Assembly (NCBI RefSeq): GCF_024054175.1
Contig: NZ_JAMXLA010000001.1
Span: forward strand, 410,437 to 474,436
Direction: 5' to 3'
DNA: 64,000 nt
From: Flavobacterium sp. NRK1
GTDB taxonomy: Bacteria; Bacteroidota; Bacteroidia; Flavobacteriales; Flavobacteriaceae
Below the pieces are notes generated by a model that did no database searches, had not been told where the DNA came from, and saw only the letters and a list, made by a program, of their open reading frames with translations. The translations under genes were made by a program, and so were the position numbers. Below, piece by piece: positions 1-8,076 of this stretch; positions within the stretch are counted from its first letter, which is position 1, and the number at the start of each line of letters is the position of its first letter.

Positions 1-173
1 GGCGAATGATATTTTTGAGCTGCACGCTGCTGCAGCATGATCTCGTTTTTGGAATTAAGAATAAAAACGGAGAAAGCGCGATGCAATAAAGCTTTTTCGT
101 GTGCTTCCATTTTGGGCATAAGCCCTATCTGCTCATCCTTCTCGTTTACAAGTATTACTTTTTCTTCTGTCAT
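1..173 (-). CDS. idi: Isopentenyl-diphosphate delta-isomerase, N-terminal part (cut by window edge)
   Basis: Reading the minus strand from the ATG at 173 gives a 57-residue N-terminus that runs off the left edge. It contains VNEKDEQIG, HEKALLHRAFSVFI and LQQRAAQKYHSP, which match the start of type I IPP isomerases (Nudix fold), which interconvert IPP and DMAPP in isoprenoid synthesis. The metal-binding and catalytic Cys/Glu regions lie outside the window, so activity cannot be judged. A TAnnTTTG-type promoter lies 18 nt upstream of the start. The gene is divergent from the AraC gene that follows. Confidence 0.85.
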   Translation of the reverse strand, partial: MTEEKVILVNEKDEQIGLMPKMEAHEKALLHRAFSVFILNSKNEIMLQQRAAQKYHS

Positions 174-190
174 AACATCCTAATAGCTTC

Positions 191-198
191 CAAAAATA
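191..198 (-). promoter_or_regulatory. -7 promoter element of idi
   Basis: The minus strand reads TATTTTTG, an exact match to the Bacteroidota TAnnTTTG element. Its expected transcription start would give a leader of about 12 nt before the idi ATG. I see no clear TTG -33 element. Confidence 0.5.
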
Positions 199-291
199 AT
201 AAAAACTTCGCGGATTAAAGAGCGTTTAACGTTTTGATAGCGGTATAGCGATTTAAAAAAAGTAATACATTTATACTTTGACTTATAAATA

Positions 292-1158
292 ATGAAAACA
301 CTTAAAAATATACCAATAAACAAACAGGATGCACGAGCTGTAGGCGGAATTGATATGCATTATATTTCGTTAAATTCACAAAAGAAAAAAGAAAAACCAG
401 AGGACCACATGCAGGAACATATGGATGATCATTATGTCTTTTTTATAGCACAAAAGGGGTCGGCTATTTTTCATTGTGACATGGAAGAAATGAATCTTTC
501 GGCAAAGGGATTTATGACTGTAAAGCCATATCAGGTACATGCTCCTAAAAAAGTAAGTGATGATTTTAAAGGCTATTTTATGGCTGTAGAGTCTTTTCTG
601 ATACCCAATCATTGTAGTGAAATGCTTAAAAACCTTTCGGCACAGCAGCAATATTTACAGTTGGAAAGCGATGAAGATTACGATCTGGAAGAAACTGCCG
701 CATTGCTGTATCGTACATTTACAACCGAAAACCCTTATAAATCATTTATTCTTAATGGCCTCCTAACCGCTTTCATTAATCAGGCCTGTTCTTTATACCT
801 TAAAAAAGGGAACGTAAAACCTCAGCCAAAAAGTCAGGCCGCTATTATTACATCTAAATTTAAAAATCTGTTAGACCAATATTCGTTTTTACATCTGCCT
901 TCGTTTTACGCTAAAAAACTAAACATAACAACTTCTCATCTTAATCATTGTTTAAATATGGCTACAGGGTTATCTGTAACACACTGGCTGCAGGATACCA
1001 TGATTACTGAAGCCAAAAAGCAAATTTATTATACTAACAACGATATAAAAGAGATAGCTTTTACACTTGGCTACGAAGATCACGCCTATTTTTCAAGGCT
1101 TTTTAAAAAAATAACAGGAGAAACCCCTCTTTCATTCAGAAAACGATTCCGCGAATAG
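292..1158 (+). CDS. AraC-family transcriptional regulator
   Basis: 288 aa. The N-terminal half (about residues 30-110) looks like the small cupin sensor domain of AraC proteins (HMDDHYVFFIAQKG, then VKPYQVHAP). The last 85-90 residues form the paired helix-turn-helix DNA-binding domain; the second HTH and its signature are clear (IKEIAFTLGYEDHAYFSRLF followed by KKITGETPLSFR). The ligand is unknown. The next gene, on the same strand, encodes a siderophore-interacting-type flavoprotein, so iron or redox control is a possible role, but this is inference from position only. A short-spaced variant of the -7 element (TACTTTG) precedes the gene. Confidence 0.9.
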   Translation: MKTLKNIPINKQDARAVGGIDMHYISLNSQKKKEKPEDHMQEHMDDHYVFFIAQKGSAIFHCDMEEMNLSAKGFMTVKPYQVHAPKKVSDDFKGYFMAVESFLIPNHCSEMLKNLSAQQQYLQLESDEDYDLEETAALLYRTFTTENPYKSFILNGLLTAFINQACSLYLKKGNVKPQPKSQAAIITSKFKNLLDQYSFLHLPSFYAKKLNITTSHLNHCLNMATGLSVTHWLQDTMITEAKKQIYYTNNDIKEIAFTLGYEDHAYFSRLFKKITGETPLSFRKRFRE

Positions 1159-1236
1159 TCCAATTATTTAATTGTTTTGTAAAATTAAAATAAAGGAGTT
1201 TTAAAAGTACTTTGCATCAGTAAAAATAACTGAACA

Positions 1237-1956
1237 ATGAGTATTATAAAAACTATCATCAATAAGACATGTCATAGCGCGGTGGTGATACATAAAGAAC
1301 AAATCACACCTTCAACATATCATGTGCGCATAAAAATTAACGGTAACAGCTTCAAAAACTATATTCCGGGACAACAATTACGCATTTTTGTAGGCATTGA
1401 AAATATTATATCATTAAATGATCTTGTACGCACATATTCTATATGGAACTACGATGAATTTAGAAATGAGGCAGATCTTGCCATCTGTACTTTTTCTAAC
1501 GGGCAGGGGGCTAAATGGGTAAAAAACCTTGAACCCGGCAATATAATTTACTTTAGGGGACCGGAAGGAAAGTTCACTATAAACCCAGATGCAGACAACC
1601 ATCTTTTTTTTGGAGATATTTCTTCTCTGGCACATCTTTACGAGCTTAACCGACATACAGGATTAAGCAAAACAGCATCCGGTATTGTGTATTCTTCTTC
1701 AAAAACGCATTATTTTGATGATATTTACCCTAAACGTAATTTTGGTTTTATAACAGCATCAGACAATATTACTGATGATATTATTGCTGAAATTACATGG
1801 AATGGCATCCCTAAAGGAAATACTACCGTTTATATTGCCGGAGAAACAGCTTTTTGTGTAACGCTGCATAACTATTTTAAAAAAGAACATAACTTTTCTG
1901 CTAAACAAATTAAAACAAAACCTTTTTGGCATCCTGATAAAAAAGGTCTCGAATAA
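1237..1956 (+). CDS. Siderophore-interacting-protein-like FAD-binding reductase
   Basis: 239 aa, the usual length for the SIP/ViuB family of ferric-siderophore reductases. The FAD-binding beta-barrel motif RTYSIW is at residues 65-70, and SNGQGAKW at about 87-94 corresponds to the phosphate-binding segment. The C-terminal half (FFGDISSLAHLY, then a region ending KPFWHPDKKGLE) fits the NAD(P)H-binding lobe, where SIP proteins carry a YW.xG-like end. It would reduce ferric chelates in the cytoplasm. It sits between two AraC genes on the same strand, each of which could control it. The family call is good; the substrate is not known. Confidence 0.8.
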   Translation: MSIIKTIINKTCHSAVVIHKEQITPSTYHVRIKINGNSFKNYIPGQQLRIFVGIENIISLNDLVRTYSIWNYDEFRNEADLAICTFSNGQGAKWVKNLEPGNIIYFRGPEGKFTINPDADNHLFFGDISSLAHLYELNRHTGLSKTASGIVYSSSKTHYFDDIYPKRNFGFITASDNITDDIIAEITWNGIPKGNTTVYIAGETAFCVTLHNYFKKEHNFSAKQIKTKPFWHPDKKGLE

Positions 1957-2005
1957 AACAAATACATCTTTTAAACAGTAAAATGATTTTGTTTTTACTT
2001 TTAAG

Positions 2006-2013
2006 TACCTTTG
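2006..2013 (+). promoter_or_regulatory. -7 promoter element abutting an AraC start codon
   Basis: TACCTTTG, an exact TAnnTTTG match, ends only 3 nt before the ATG at 2017. The in-frame TTG at 2011 lies inside this element and is therefore unlikely to be a start codon. The expected transcription start falls at or next to the ATG, so the mRNA may be leaderless. Confidence 0.5.
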
Positions 2014-2016
2014 GTT

Positions 2017-2787
2017 ATGCGGTTTGAAAAACACATACCATGTCAGGCTTTACAGCCCTATATAAAGTACTTCGTAATTTCTGAAATTACCGAAGCCGAT
2101 GAATATAAGGTATTACCGGGCACATCAGTAGTCATAGGATTTCAATATCGTGGCTCGCTGCAAAAAACAAAAGGCGCCGGTGAAGGCAGACTGGCTTCTG
2201 CCGGTATAACAGGACTCCAGGATTCTTATCAGGTATTTAAAAATTCAGCTGACATTGGAACTGTTTTAGTGTTCTTTACGGAAACAGGCGCTTCCCATTT
2301 TTTTAAAATTCCGCTTAATGAAATTTTTACCCAAAGTCTTTCGCTGGACATATTTATTCCTCGATCTATTATTGAAATTATTGAAGAGCAGATGTCCGAA
2401 GCCAAAACTGATAACCGTAGAATTCATATTATTGAAACTTTCCTGCTTTCACAACTACAACAACGTGAAACCGATAATCTGGTTTCGCATGCCATAGACC
2501 TCATCATAAATTCAAATGGTACCCTGAGAATTGGTGAACTCTCACAACGCCTGTATATCAGTCAGAGTCCATTAGAAAAACGCTTCAGAAAAATAGTAGG
2601 TGCAACACCTAAAAAGTATTCTTCTATTATCCGCATTAACTCTGTCATAAATAATCCTGTGGCAGACAAAAGCCTTACCGAATTAGGGTATGCTTCAGGT
2701 TATTTTGATCAGTCGCATTTTATAAAAGACTTTAAAACATTTACCGGGCAAACACCCGAACAATTCTTTTCTTCCAAAAATCAATAA
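2017..2787 (+). CDS. AraC-family transcriptional regulator
   Basis: 256 aa from the ATG at 2017; a longer reading from TTG 2011 overlaps the promoter and was rejected. The N-terminus (FEKHIPCQALQPYIKYF) is the domain often found in Bacteroidota AraC proteins (DUF6597-type). The C-terminal ~100 residues hold the AraC HTH pair: LRIGELSQRLYISQSPLEKR, then a second HTH with LGYASGYFDQSHFIKDF and FTGQTPEQF. Effector unknown. It is followed, after 82 bp, by a DUF1398 gene on the same strand, which it may control. Confidence 0.88.
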   Translation: MRFEKHIPCQALQPYIKYFVISEITEADEYKVLPGTSVVIGFQYRGSLQKTKGAGEGRLASAGITGLQDSYQVFKNSADIGTVLVFFTETGASHFFKIPLNEIFTQSLSLDIFIPRSIIEIIEEQMSEAKTDNRRIHIIETFLLSQLQQRETDNLVSHAIDLIINSNGTLRIGELSQRLYISQSPLEKRFRKIVGATPKKYSSIIRINSVINNPVADKSLTELGYASGYFDQSHFIKDFKTFTGQTPEQFFSSKNQ

Positions 2788-2869
2788 AAACGATTTTTTA
2801 CAATTTCAGGTTTAATATGTTTTGAATATTTGCAGAGTTAAAATTTATCAACTTTAAATACTTTAAAAT

Positions 2870-3262
2870 ATGTTTACTATTGAAGAAATTAAATCTGCGC
2901 ATTCTAAAGTTAAATCAGGATCCGATTTTCCCCAGTATATTCAGGACATTGCAAAATTGGGAGTGCATTCTTATAGCACTTTTGTGACCGACGGACACAG
3001 TATATATTGTGGAGGCGATAATTATATGACCCAGACTCCGGCAAAATACCCGTTAATGGCAATTGAAAAAAACAGTAATAAAGAATCTCTTGCAGATGCA
3101 CTTAAAATTCATCAGGCCGGAGAAACAGACTACATGACATTTTGCAGACAATCGGCAAAAGCCGGCGTAGAAAAATGGGTAGTAGATATAGAGCGCATGA
3201 CCTGTACTTATTATAATCTGGTTGGCGACCCTCTTATTGTAGAACAAATACCGCAGCCCTAA
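2870..3262 (+). CDS. DUF1398 family protein (YbcV-like)
   Basis: 130 aa, near full length for this family of small soluble proteins. Recognised from the overall pattern: an N-terminal helix (FTIEEIKSAHSKV), the GVHSYSTFV and DGHSIYCGG segments, and the conserved C-terminal GVEKWVVDIERMTCTYY with a following GDPL. The biochemical role of the family is not known. No signal peptide or membrane segment is visible. The gene ends 5 nt before a strong terminator hairpin that it shares with the convergent ABC1-kinase gene. Confidence 0.8.
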   Translation: MFTIEEIKSAHSKVKSGSDFPQYIQDIAKLGVHSYSTFVTDGHSIYCGGDNYMTQTPAKYPLMAIEKNSNKESLADALKIHQAGETDYMTFCRQSAKAGVEKWVVDIERMTCTYYNLVGDPLIVEQIPQP

Positions 3263-3266
3263 AAAT

Positions 3267-3294
3267 AAAAAAATCCCCTATTGGGGATTTTTTT
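3267..3294. terminator. Bidirectional rho-independent terminator
   Basis: A 12-bp perfect stem (seven A, T, four C; loop TATT; four G, A, seven T) sits between two convergent genes, with a T-run on either strand. The last bases overlap the stop codon of the minus-strand ABC1 kinase gene. Confidence 0.9.
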
Positions 3295-4600
3295 ATTTTA
3301 CATACCTGTCATAAGTAAAAATATCTATCTGGGCTTTTAGGTCAAATAGTAAACTATACAATCCGAAAAAGGTTCTGTTTACATAAATAAAATGTTTAGA
3401 ACCTCTGTTACCATCCATTTTACGAAGGGTTTTGTCATTGGCAAACTTTTCGCTTAACTGCGCAATGGCATCACTGAATGAAGTGTCTGAAAAATCAAAT
3501 CGTTCCTGCTGATAAGGTCTTGTAAATACAGTAAGCAGATCATGGAACAGTGTAGAGAAAAATTCAATCTCTTTTTGCGAATCATTTTCCTTTAGGATTT
3601 CAAGCTCATAAAGCTTTTGGTTAAAGAAAACGCTATCATCCAGGTTCTCTTTTTTTGCAAGGTCAAAATACGGAAAATAAAAATCGTCCGGTATGCTTTT
3701 CATACAGCCAAAATCAATCGCCATAAGGTTAGCATCTTCATCGACCAAAAAGTTACCCGGATGTGGATCGGCATGGAATTTCTTTAAAACATGTATCTGG
3801 TACATGTAAAAGTCCCATAGTGCCTGACCTACTTTATTGCGTTTTTCCTGAGAAGGTTCAGTTTTACAAAACTCAGACAGGTGAATACCCTTCATCCAGT
3901 CCATAGTGATTATTTTTTCACAGGACAGTTCAGGATAATATGTTGGAAATTTTATATTCTGAAGGTGTGCACAAGCCTTACGTATGGTTTCGCTCTGCTG
4001 CAATTCCAGCACATAATCTGTTTCTTCGATCAGCTTATTTTCTACTTCTTTAAAATACTCATCAGATGCTCCCTGTAAATTAAACATTCGTACAGCTATA
4101 GGCTTTACCAAAGCTATATCGGTACCAATGCTCTCTCTTACGCCCGGATACTGAATTTTAACCGCAAGGTCTTTACCATCTTTTTTAGCACGGTGCACCT
4201 GCCCTATACTTGCTGCATTTATAGACTCTGCACTAAACATATCAAAAAGCATATGCGGCTCTTTACCAAAATAGCTTTTAAAGGTTTTCATAACCAAAGG
4301 AGCTGAAAGTGGCGGTACCGAAAACTGGCTCAAAGAAAACTTTTCTACATACGACTGTGGCAGCAGATTTTTCTCCATACTGAGCATTTGGGCAACCTTA
4401 AGCGCGCTTCCTTTAAGCTCTTTAAGGCTGTCATAAATATCTTCAGCGTTATCTTTATGCAGGGCATCTTTAGTCAGATCAGGATTTACCATTTTCTGTC
4501 CATAATATTTCAGGTAATTCCCTCCTATTTTTACACCTGTAGTTACCAGTTTGGTAACCCTGTCAATCTTATTTGTGGGAATTGAATCTAATCTGTTCAT
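3293..4600 (-). CDS. ABC1/UbiB-family atypical kinase (AarF-like)
   Basis: 435 aa. The ABC1 family landmarks are in order: KGSALKVAQ (residues 63-71), the position of the KxGQ motif; the Ala-rich nucleotide loop NAAS (128-131); the lysine segment AVKIQ (146-150); the catalytic-loop-like HADPHPGN (276-283); and DFG (296-298). The family acts on or around isoprenoid-lipid metabolism (COQ8/UbiB support ubiquinone synthesis) by ATP-dependent, non-canonical activity. Here KxGQ reads KVAQ, Gly to Ala. The upstream TetR-family gene ends 3 nt before this start, so the two are an operon. Whether menaquinone is the target lipid is inference. Confidence 0.9.
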   Translation of the reverse strand: MNRLDSIPTNKIDRVTKLVTTGVKIGGNYLKYYGQKMVNPDLTKDALHKDNAEDIYDSLKELKGSALKVAQMLSMEKNLLPQSYVEKFSLSQFSVPPLSAPLVMKTFKSYFGKEPHMLFDMFSAESINAASIGQVHRAKKDGKDLAVKIQYPGVRESIGTDIALVKPIAVRMFNLQGASDEYFKEVENKLIEETDYVLELQQSETIRKACAHLQNIKFPTYYPELSCEKIITMDWMKGIHLSEFCKTEPSQEKRNKVGQALWDFYMYQIHVLKKFHADPHPGNFLVDEDANLMAIDFGCMKSIPDDFYFPYFDLAKKENLDDSVFFNQKLYELEILKENDSQKEIEFFSTLFHDLLTVFTRPYQQERFDFSDTSFSDAIAQLSEKFANDKTLRKMDGNRGSKHFIYVNRTFFGLYSLLFDLKAQIDIFTYDRYVK

Positions 4601-4603
4601 AGC

Positions 4604-5263
4604 TTATGCGGTAAATTTTTCTTTCCACACAAACTTGCCCAGATCTAATAGACTGCTTAGCGGGCTGTTATACACAAGATCTGTAGAAGCCTTAACCGAT
4701 TTTTCTATAAACACATCTGTCTTTTCAAATCCCGGTGAAGTATCCTGCATCCAGAATTTAAATATAGAAAGAAACTGAAGCCATGCTCCTTCACGCAATG
4801 CTTCGCCCTGTAATTTATCGGCACGTGCATTTTCTATATGTACAGGTTTTTCAAGTACTGTTTCTGCAAACTGAATAAATTCAGTTCTAAGCGCTTTAAG
4901 CTTCATAAGGTTTTTAAGTCCGCGCCCTCCTTCTTCCATAGTGTATATAATGTAGCTTCTGTTGGCTGTTGCCATTTCGAAGAAAGTAAAATAGAAGGCT
5001 GAAAGCTTCTCTATCCCATTATATTCTGCATACGCAGGAGATTTTTGTAATGCTTCAAGTGTATAAGTAAACATTTCTACAAAGTAAAAATGCTCTAGTG
5101 AATCAAATGATGTAAAGAATTTATAAAATTCGGCTTCTTCAAAACCATTGTCTTTAGAAAATTTATAAACCGATGCAGGTTTATGACCGTTCATAAGGCA
5201 ATAATCTGCATATTTATCTATAATCTCAGATTTAGAAAGCTGTATTGTTTTTTTAACTGCCAT
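4604..5263 (-). CDS. TetR-family transcriptional regulator
   Basis: 219 aa. The N-terminal ~60 residues form a TetR-type HTH, though degenerate (SKSEIIDKYADYCLMNGHKP, then SVYKFSKDNGFEEAEFYKFF). The remainder is an all-helical ligand-binding domain. It is the first gene of a two-gene unit with the ABC1-family kinase, separated by 3 nt. The partnership makes it a likely local regulator of the kinase gene, or of lipid or quinone metabolism; that part is inference. A TAAATTTG promoter lies 20 nt upstream. Confidence 0.8.
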   Translation of the reverse strand: MAVKKTIQLSKSEIIDKYADYCLMNGHKPASVYKFSKDNGFEEAEFYKFFTSFDSLEHFYFVEMFTYTLEALQKSPAYAEYNGIEKLSAFYFTFFEMATANRSYIIYTMEEGGRGLKNLMKLKALRTEFIQFAETVLEKPVHIENARADKLQGEALREGAWLQFLSIFKFWMQDTSPGFEKTDVFIEKSVKASTDLVYNSPLSSLLDLGKFVWKEKFTA

Positions 5264-5282
5264 GACAAATAATTTAGTACAA

Positions 5283-5290
5283 CAAATTTA
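5283..5290 (-). promoter_or_regulatory. -7 promoter element of the TetR/ABC1 kinase operon
   Basis: The minus strand reads TAAATTTG (TAnnTTTG). The expected start of transcription is about 14 nt before the ATG at 5263. A TTG-like -33 element at normal spacing is not evident. Confidence 0.5.
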
Positions 5291-5419
5291 CTCACTAATC
5301 AATTATAAACCTGCTGAACAATTGTTAATACTTTTATATACAGCTATGTTATCAAATACTGTGCTACAGGTTCAAATTAAAAAATGAATATTATTTTTTT
5401 TCTTAGAAAGAAAAAATTA

Positions 5420-5461
5420 ACGACATTTGTCGTAAAATTAAAGACAAGTTTCGTAAATTTG
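5420..5461 (+). promoter_or_regulatory. Promoter and tandem operator of the RES-Xre module
   Basis: ACGACATTTGTCGT (5420-5433) is an inverted repeat with 6-bp perfect arms. A second, imperfect copy, AAGACAAGTTTCGT (5441-5454), starts exactly 21 bp later, two helical turns. The -7 element TAAATTTG (5454-5461) begins at the end of the second copy, and a TTTG at 5426-5429 lies inside the first copy near the -33 position. Binding at these sites would block the promoter, as expected for autorepression by an Xre-type antitoxin. Confidence 0.7.
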
Positions 5462-5483
5462 TATTATCAAAACACGATGATGT

Positions 5484-5912
5484 ATGGAAGCGATTGATTT
5501 GTTTAGTTCAAACCTAAGTTATGGTGCCATAGACGACCAAAATATCATGTCACTAATATCATTGGTCAGGCAGGGAATAAAATTTCCTGTGTTTGTAAAC
5601 TTTATGGAAAAAAGCCCTTTTGACCTTACCGAATGGTCAGGGTTTCTTCATGTGTCCGAACGTACCATGCAACGCTATAAAAAAGAAGAGCGTACTTTTG
5701 ACGCGCTTCAGTCTGAAAAAATACTTGAAATAGCATTGCTTTATAAAAAAGGAATTGAGGTTTTTGGCAACACTCAAAACTTTAATACCTGGCTAAACAC
5801 CCAAAACCTTGCCCTTGGAAAAATAAAACCTAAAGAACTTTTTGACAGTTCTTTTGGGATAAGCCTTTTAAAAGATGAGCTTACAAGGATAGAACATGGT
5901 ATATTGGCATGA
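5484..5912 (+). CDS. Xre/MbcA/ParS-type antitoxin of a RES-Xre module
   Basis: 142 aa. The middle carries a helix-turn-helix (about 45-80: FDLTEWSGFLHVSERTMQRY), followed by the C-terminal toxin-binding domain of the MbcA/ParS/Xre antitoxin family (DUF2384), seen as KILEIALLYKKGIEVFG and FNTWLNTQN with a typical end (SFGISLLKDELTRIEHG). The antitoxin would bind the RES toxin and occlude its active site, and repress the operon through the tandem operator upstream. Its stop codon overlaps the toxin start by 4 nt (ATGA), so translation is coupled. The call is firm because both partners and the operator are present. Confidence 0.92.
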   Translation: MEAIDLFSSNLSYGAIDDQNIMSLISLVRQGIKFPVFVNFMEKSPFDLTEWSGFLHVSERTMQRYKKEERTFDALQSEKILEIALLYKKGIEVFGNTQNFNTWLNTQNLALGKIKPKELFDSSFGISLLKDELTRIEHGILA

Positions 5913-6370
5913 TAGTTTTTCGTTTAAGCAAATCACTATATGCTAACGATCTTTCAGGTCGTGGTGCCGAAAAAGCAGGAGGAAGATGGAATAGCAAAGG
6001 CATACCTATGGTATATACCAGTGAGTCGAGGGCACTATGCACTACAGAAATTGCTGTACATACACCCTTAGGGATATTACCCTTAGACTATGTTATTATT
6101 GCTATAGAAATACCAAATTCGGTAGCGATACAATATATAAAACCTGAAGCAATACCTAATGACTGGAAGCTATTGCCCCATTCGCATTCTACACAGGAAA
6201 TGGGTGATGCTTTTATAAATGATAACGCTTTTGCAGTTATGAAGGTACCTTCTGCCGTTGTGCAGGGCGAATATAATTACCTGCTTAACCCTGCACATAA
6301 AGACTTTAAAAAAATAAAAGTAAAGCTTATAGAACCTTTTGAATTTGATGAAAGGCTGTTTATTAAATAG
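5909..6370 (+). CDS. RES-domain toxin (NAD-degrading type)
   Basis: 153 aa, full length for a RES toxin. The family core is clear: FR near the N-terminus (residues 4-5), then GGRWNSKG (24-31), VYTSES (35-40) and an acidic residue E47, with a C-terminal QGEYNYLLNP segment. Characterised RES toxins (MbcT, Res) destroy NAD+ by phosphorolysis or hydrolysis; these Arg, Tyr and Glu positions belong to the active site. It is translated from an ATGA overlap with the antitoxin. The stop codon directly abuts the stop codon of the convergent hydrolase gene, leaving no room for a separate terminator. Confidence 0.92.
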   Translation: MIVFRLSKSLYANDLSGRGAEKAGGRWNSKGIPMVYTSESRALCTTEIAVHTPLGILPLDYVIIAIEIPNSVAIQYIKPEAIPNDWKLLPHSHSTQEMGDAFINDNAFAVMKVPSAVVQGEYNYLLNPAHKDFKKIKVKLIEPFEFDERLFIK

Positions 6371-7987
6371 CTATATTTTCACAAATTCCAGATTTTTTAC
6401 TCTTTCATGGTTTAATGTAAAACCGCTTAAGGTACCATCAGGATTACGATGAAAAGTTACCTCTCCTCTATCAATAACAAGAATATCTTTATCGAGAGGA
6501 CCAATTGATAAATCTTTTCCCCCATTTATATTATAAAACATTTTTCCATCTTTAACAAAAAAGGTATATTCTGCATTGAGGGATTCACAACTGAAACGTC
6601 CGGTATATTTACTATAATCCGGTAAGTTATATTTTTCAATCCTTTTAAAGCTTATTTTCTGTCCTGACTGTGTAATCTGCATAACCTGAGCCTTGCCATT
6701 AGTTATTTCATCAAATAAAAAACTGGCTCCTGCTTCTGAAAAAGTAAACAGGTTATCCTTTACAGGCTGAAGACTATATACTGAATTATCCCACACCTGC
6801 AATATATTTAAAGTATTATCTTTTGCTGTAATCTCAAATACCATTTGCTCAGCTTCATATAAGCCTGTATATTTATAAAGTACTTCTTCAGATAATTTTG
6901 CCGATTGTGAACTTCCAGCTCCCGCAGGCCATTTGAATTTATAACCTAAAAATTCGCTTGCTATGGCACTGTGCATACGATGAACATTAAAATCTCCCCT
7001 ATTTGTAAAAACAATAATATCAAGATCTTCTTCAGGGAAATAACTCATTATAGAATGGTAGCCATCCAGGTCTCCCCCATGAGATATCCTGTTTTTGCCT
7101 GAATAAGTGCTAAATTCCAAGCCATTTGAATAAAATAAATTTTCCTGAATTTCATATCGTTTGCCGTTAAACATACCATTCCAAAAAGCAGTACCCAGTA
7201 CCTTTTTAGTATTCATTTCACTAAGCCATTTCAACATATCATCAGCTGCAGATAAAATACCACTCCCACCAAAAACACCATTATCGGTATCACAAACTTC
7301 ATATTTGCCATCCTCTAAATTATAACCAATAGCAACATTTTTCAACTTGGTTATATCACGCACAAAGTGTGTATTATTCATTTTTAAAGGTTTAAATATT
7401 TCCTTTTCTGCAAATTCTGCAAGTGGCATTTTTGAAACCTGTTCTACTATTTGCCCTAAAAACCAATAATTAGAATTACTATAGCTGAATTCTGTTCCAG
7501 GCTCAAAGTTAACATCATTCATAGCCAGATATTTTCTTATATCTTTATCTAAAAGATATTCTTCATCCCTGCCTGCTATCCATACAAGCGTCCGATAATC
7601 TTTTAAACCAGTAGTGTGGTAAAGTAAATCCTGAATAGTAATTTTATTAGCATATTCGGGAAAATCAGGAAAGTATTTTGATAACTTATCGTCAAATTTC
7701 AGTTTTCCTTTTTGCTCAAGCATAACTATACAGGCAGCAGTAAATTGTTTGGTGTCGGATGCAATATTAAACAGCGTTTTTTCATTTATAGTTTCCCCAG
7801 CAGCTATATTGGCATAACCACCTTTATTATTATAAACAACCTTTCCGTTTTTGCATGCTAATACATATACTCCCGGAGAACCCGGTTTGTTGAATGTTGC
7901 AAGTACAGAATCTGCTACTTTGAAATTGTACTGTGGATAAACCACTAATGATATGGTGAGGAGGAAAAAGACAAATAATCTCTTCAT
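6371..7987 (-). CDS. Serine beta-lactamase-like hydrolase (class C / S12 family), exported
   Basis: 538 aa. A signal peptide is visible (about residues 1-19, basic MKR then a hydrophobic stretch to VVYPQ). The penicillin-binding-type active site is complete: SDTK (77-80, SxxK), YSN (169-171) and HGG (303-305, replacing KTG). The domain ends near residue 350 and is followed by a C-terminal beta-rich extension of about 180 residues, common in this family. It could be a D-Ala-D-Ala peptidase or esterase; true beta-lactam resistance cannot be inferred. It converges on the RES toxin gene with zero spacing. Confidence 0.88.
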   Translation of the reverse strand: MKRLFVFFLLTISLVVYPQYNFKVADSVLATFNKPGSPGVYVLACKNGKVVYNNKGGYANIAAGETINEKTLFNIASDTKQFTAACIVMLEQKGKLKFDDKLSKYFPDFPEYANKITIQDLLYHTTGLKDYRTLVWIAGRDEEYLLDKDIRKYLAMNDVNFEPGTEFSYSNSNYWFLGQIVEQVSKMPLAEFAEKEIFKPLKMNNTHFVRDITKLKNVAIGYNLEDGKYEVCDTDNGVFGGSGILSAADDMLKWLSEMNTKKVLGTAFWNGMFNGKRYEIQENLFYSNGLEFSTYSGKNRISHGGDLDGYHSIMSYFPEEDLDIIVFTNRGDFNVHRMHSAIASEFLGYKFKWPAGAGSSQSAKLSEEVLYKYTGLYEAEQMVFEITAKDNTLNILQVWDNSVYSLQPVKDNLFTFSEAGASFLFDEITNGKAQVMQITQSGQKISFKRIEKYNLPDYSKYTGRFSCESLNAEYTFFVKDGKMFYNINGGKDLSIGPLDKDILVIDRGEVTFHRNPDGTLSGFTLNHERVKNLEFVKI

Positions 7988-8076
7988 TTTAAGATATTAT
8001 AAGAAAAATAAACAGGTCACGAATATAGAAAATTATATCTCAGACATAAAATTAAACTAATCTAAAGTATGCTCGG

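Noticed and set aside
2011..2016. TTG at 2011 as start of the second AraC gene.
   Set aside because: It overlaps the TAnnTTTG element; the ATG two codons later is preferred.
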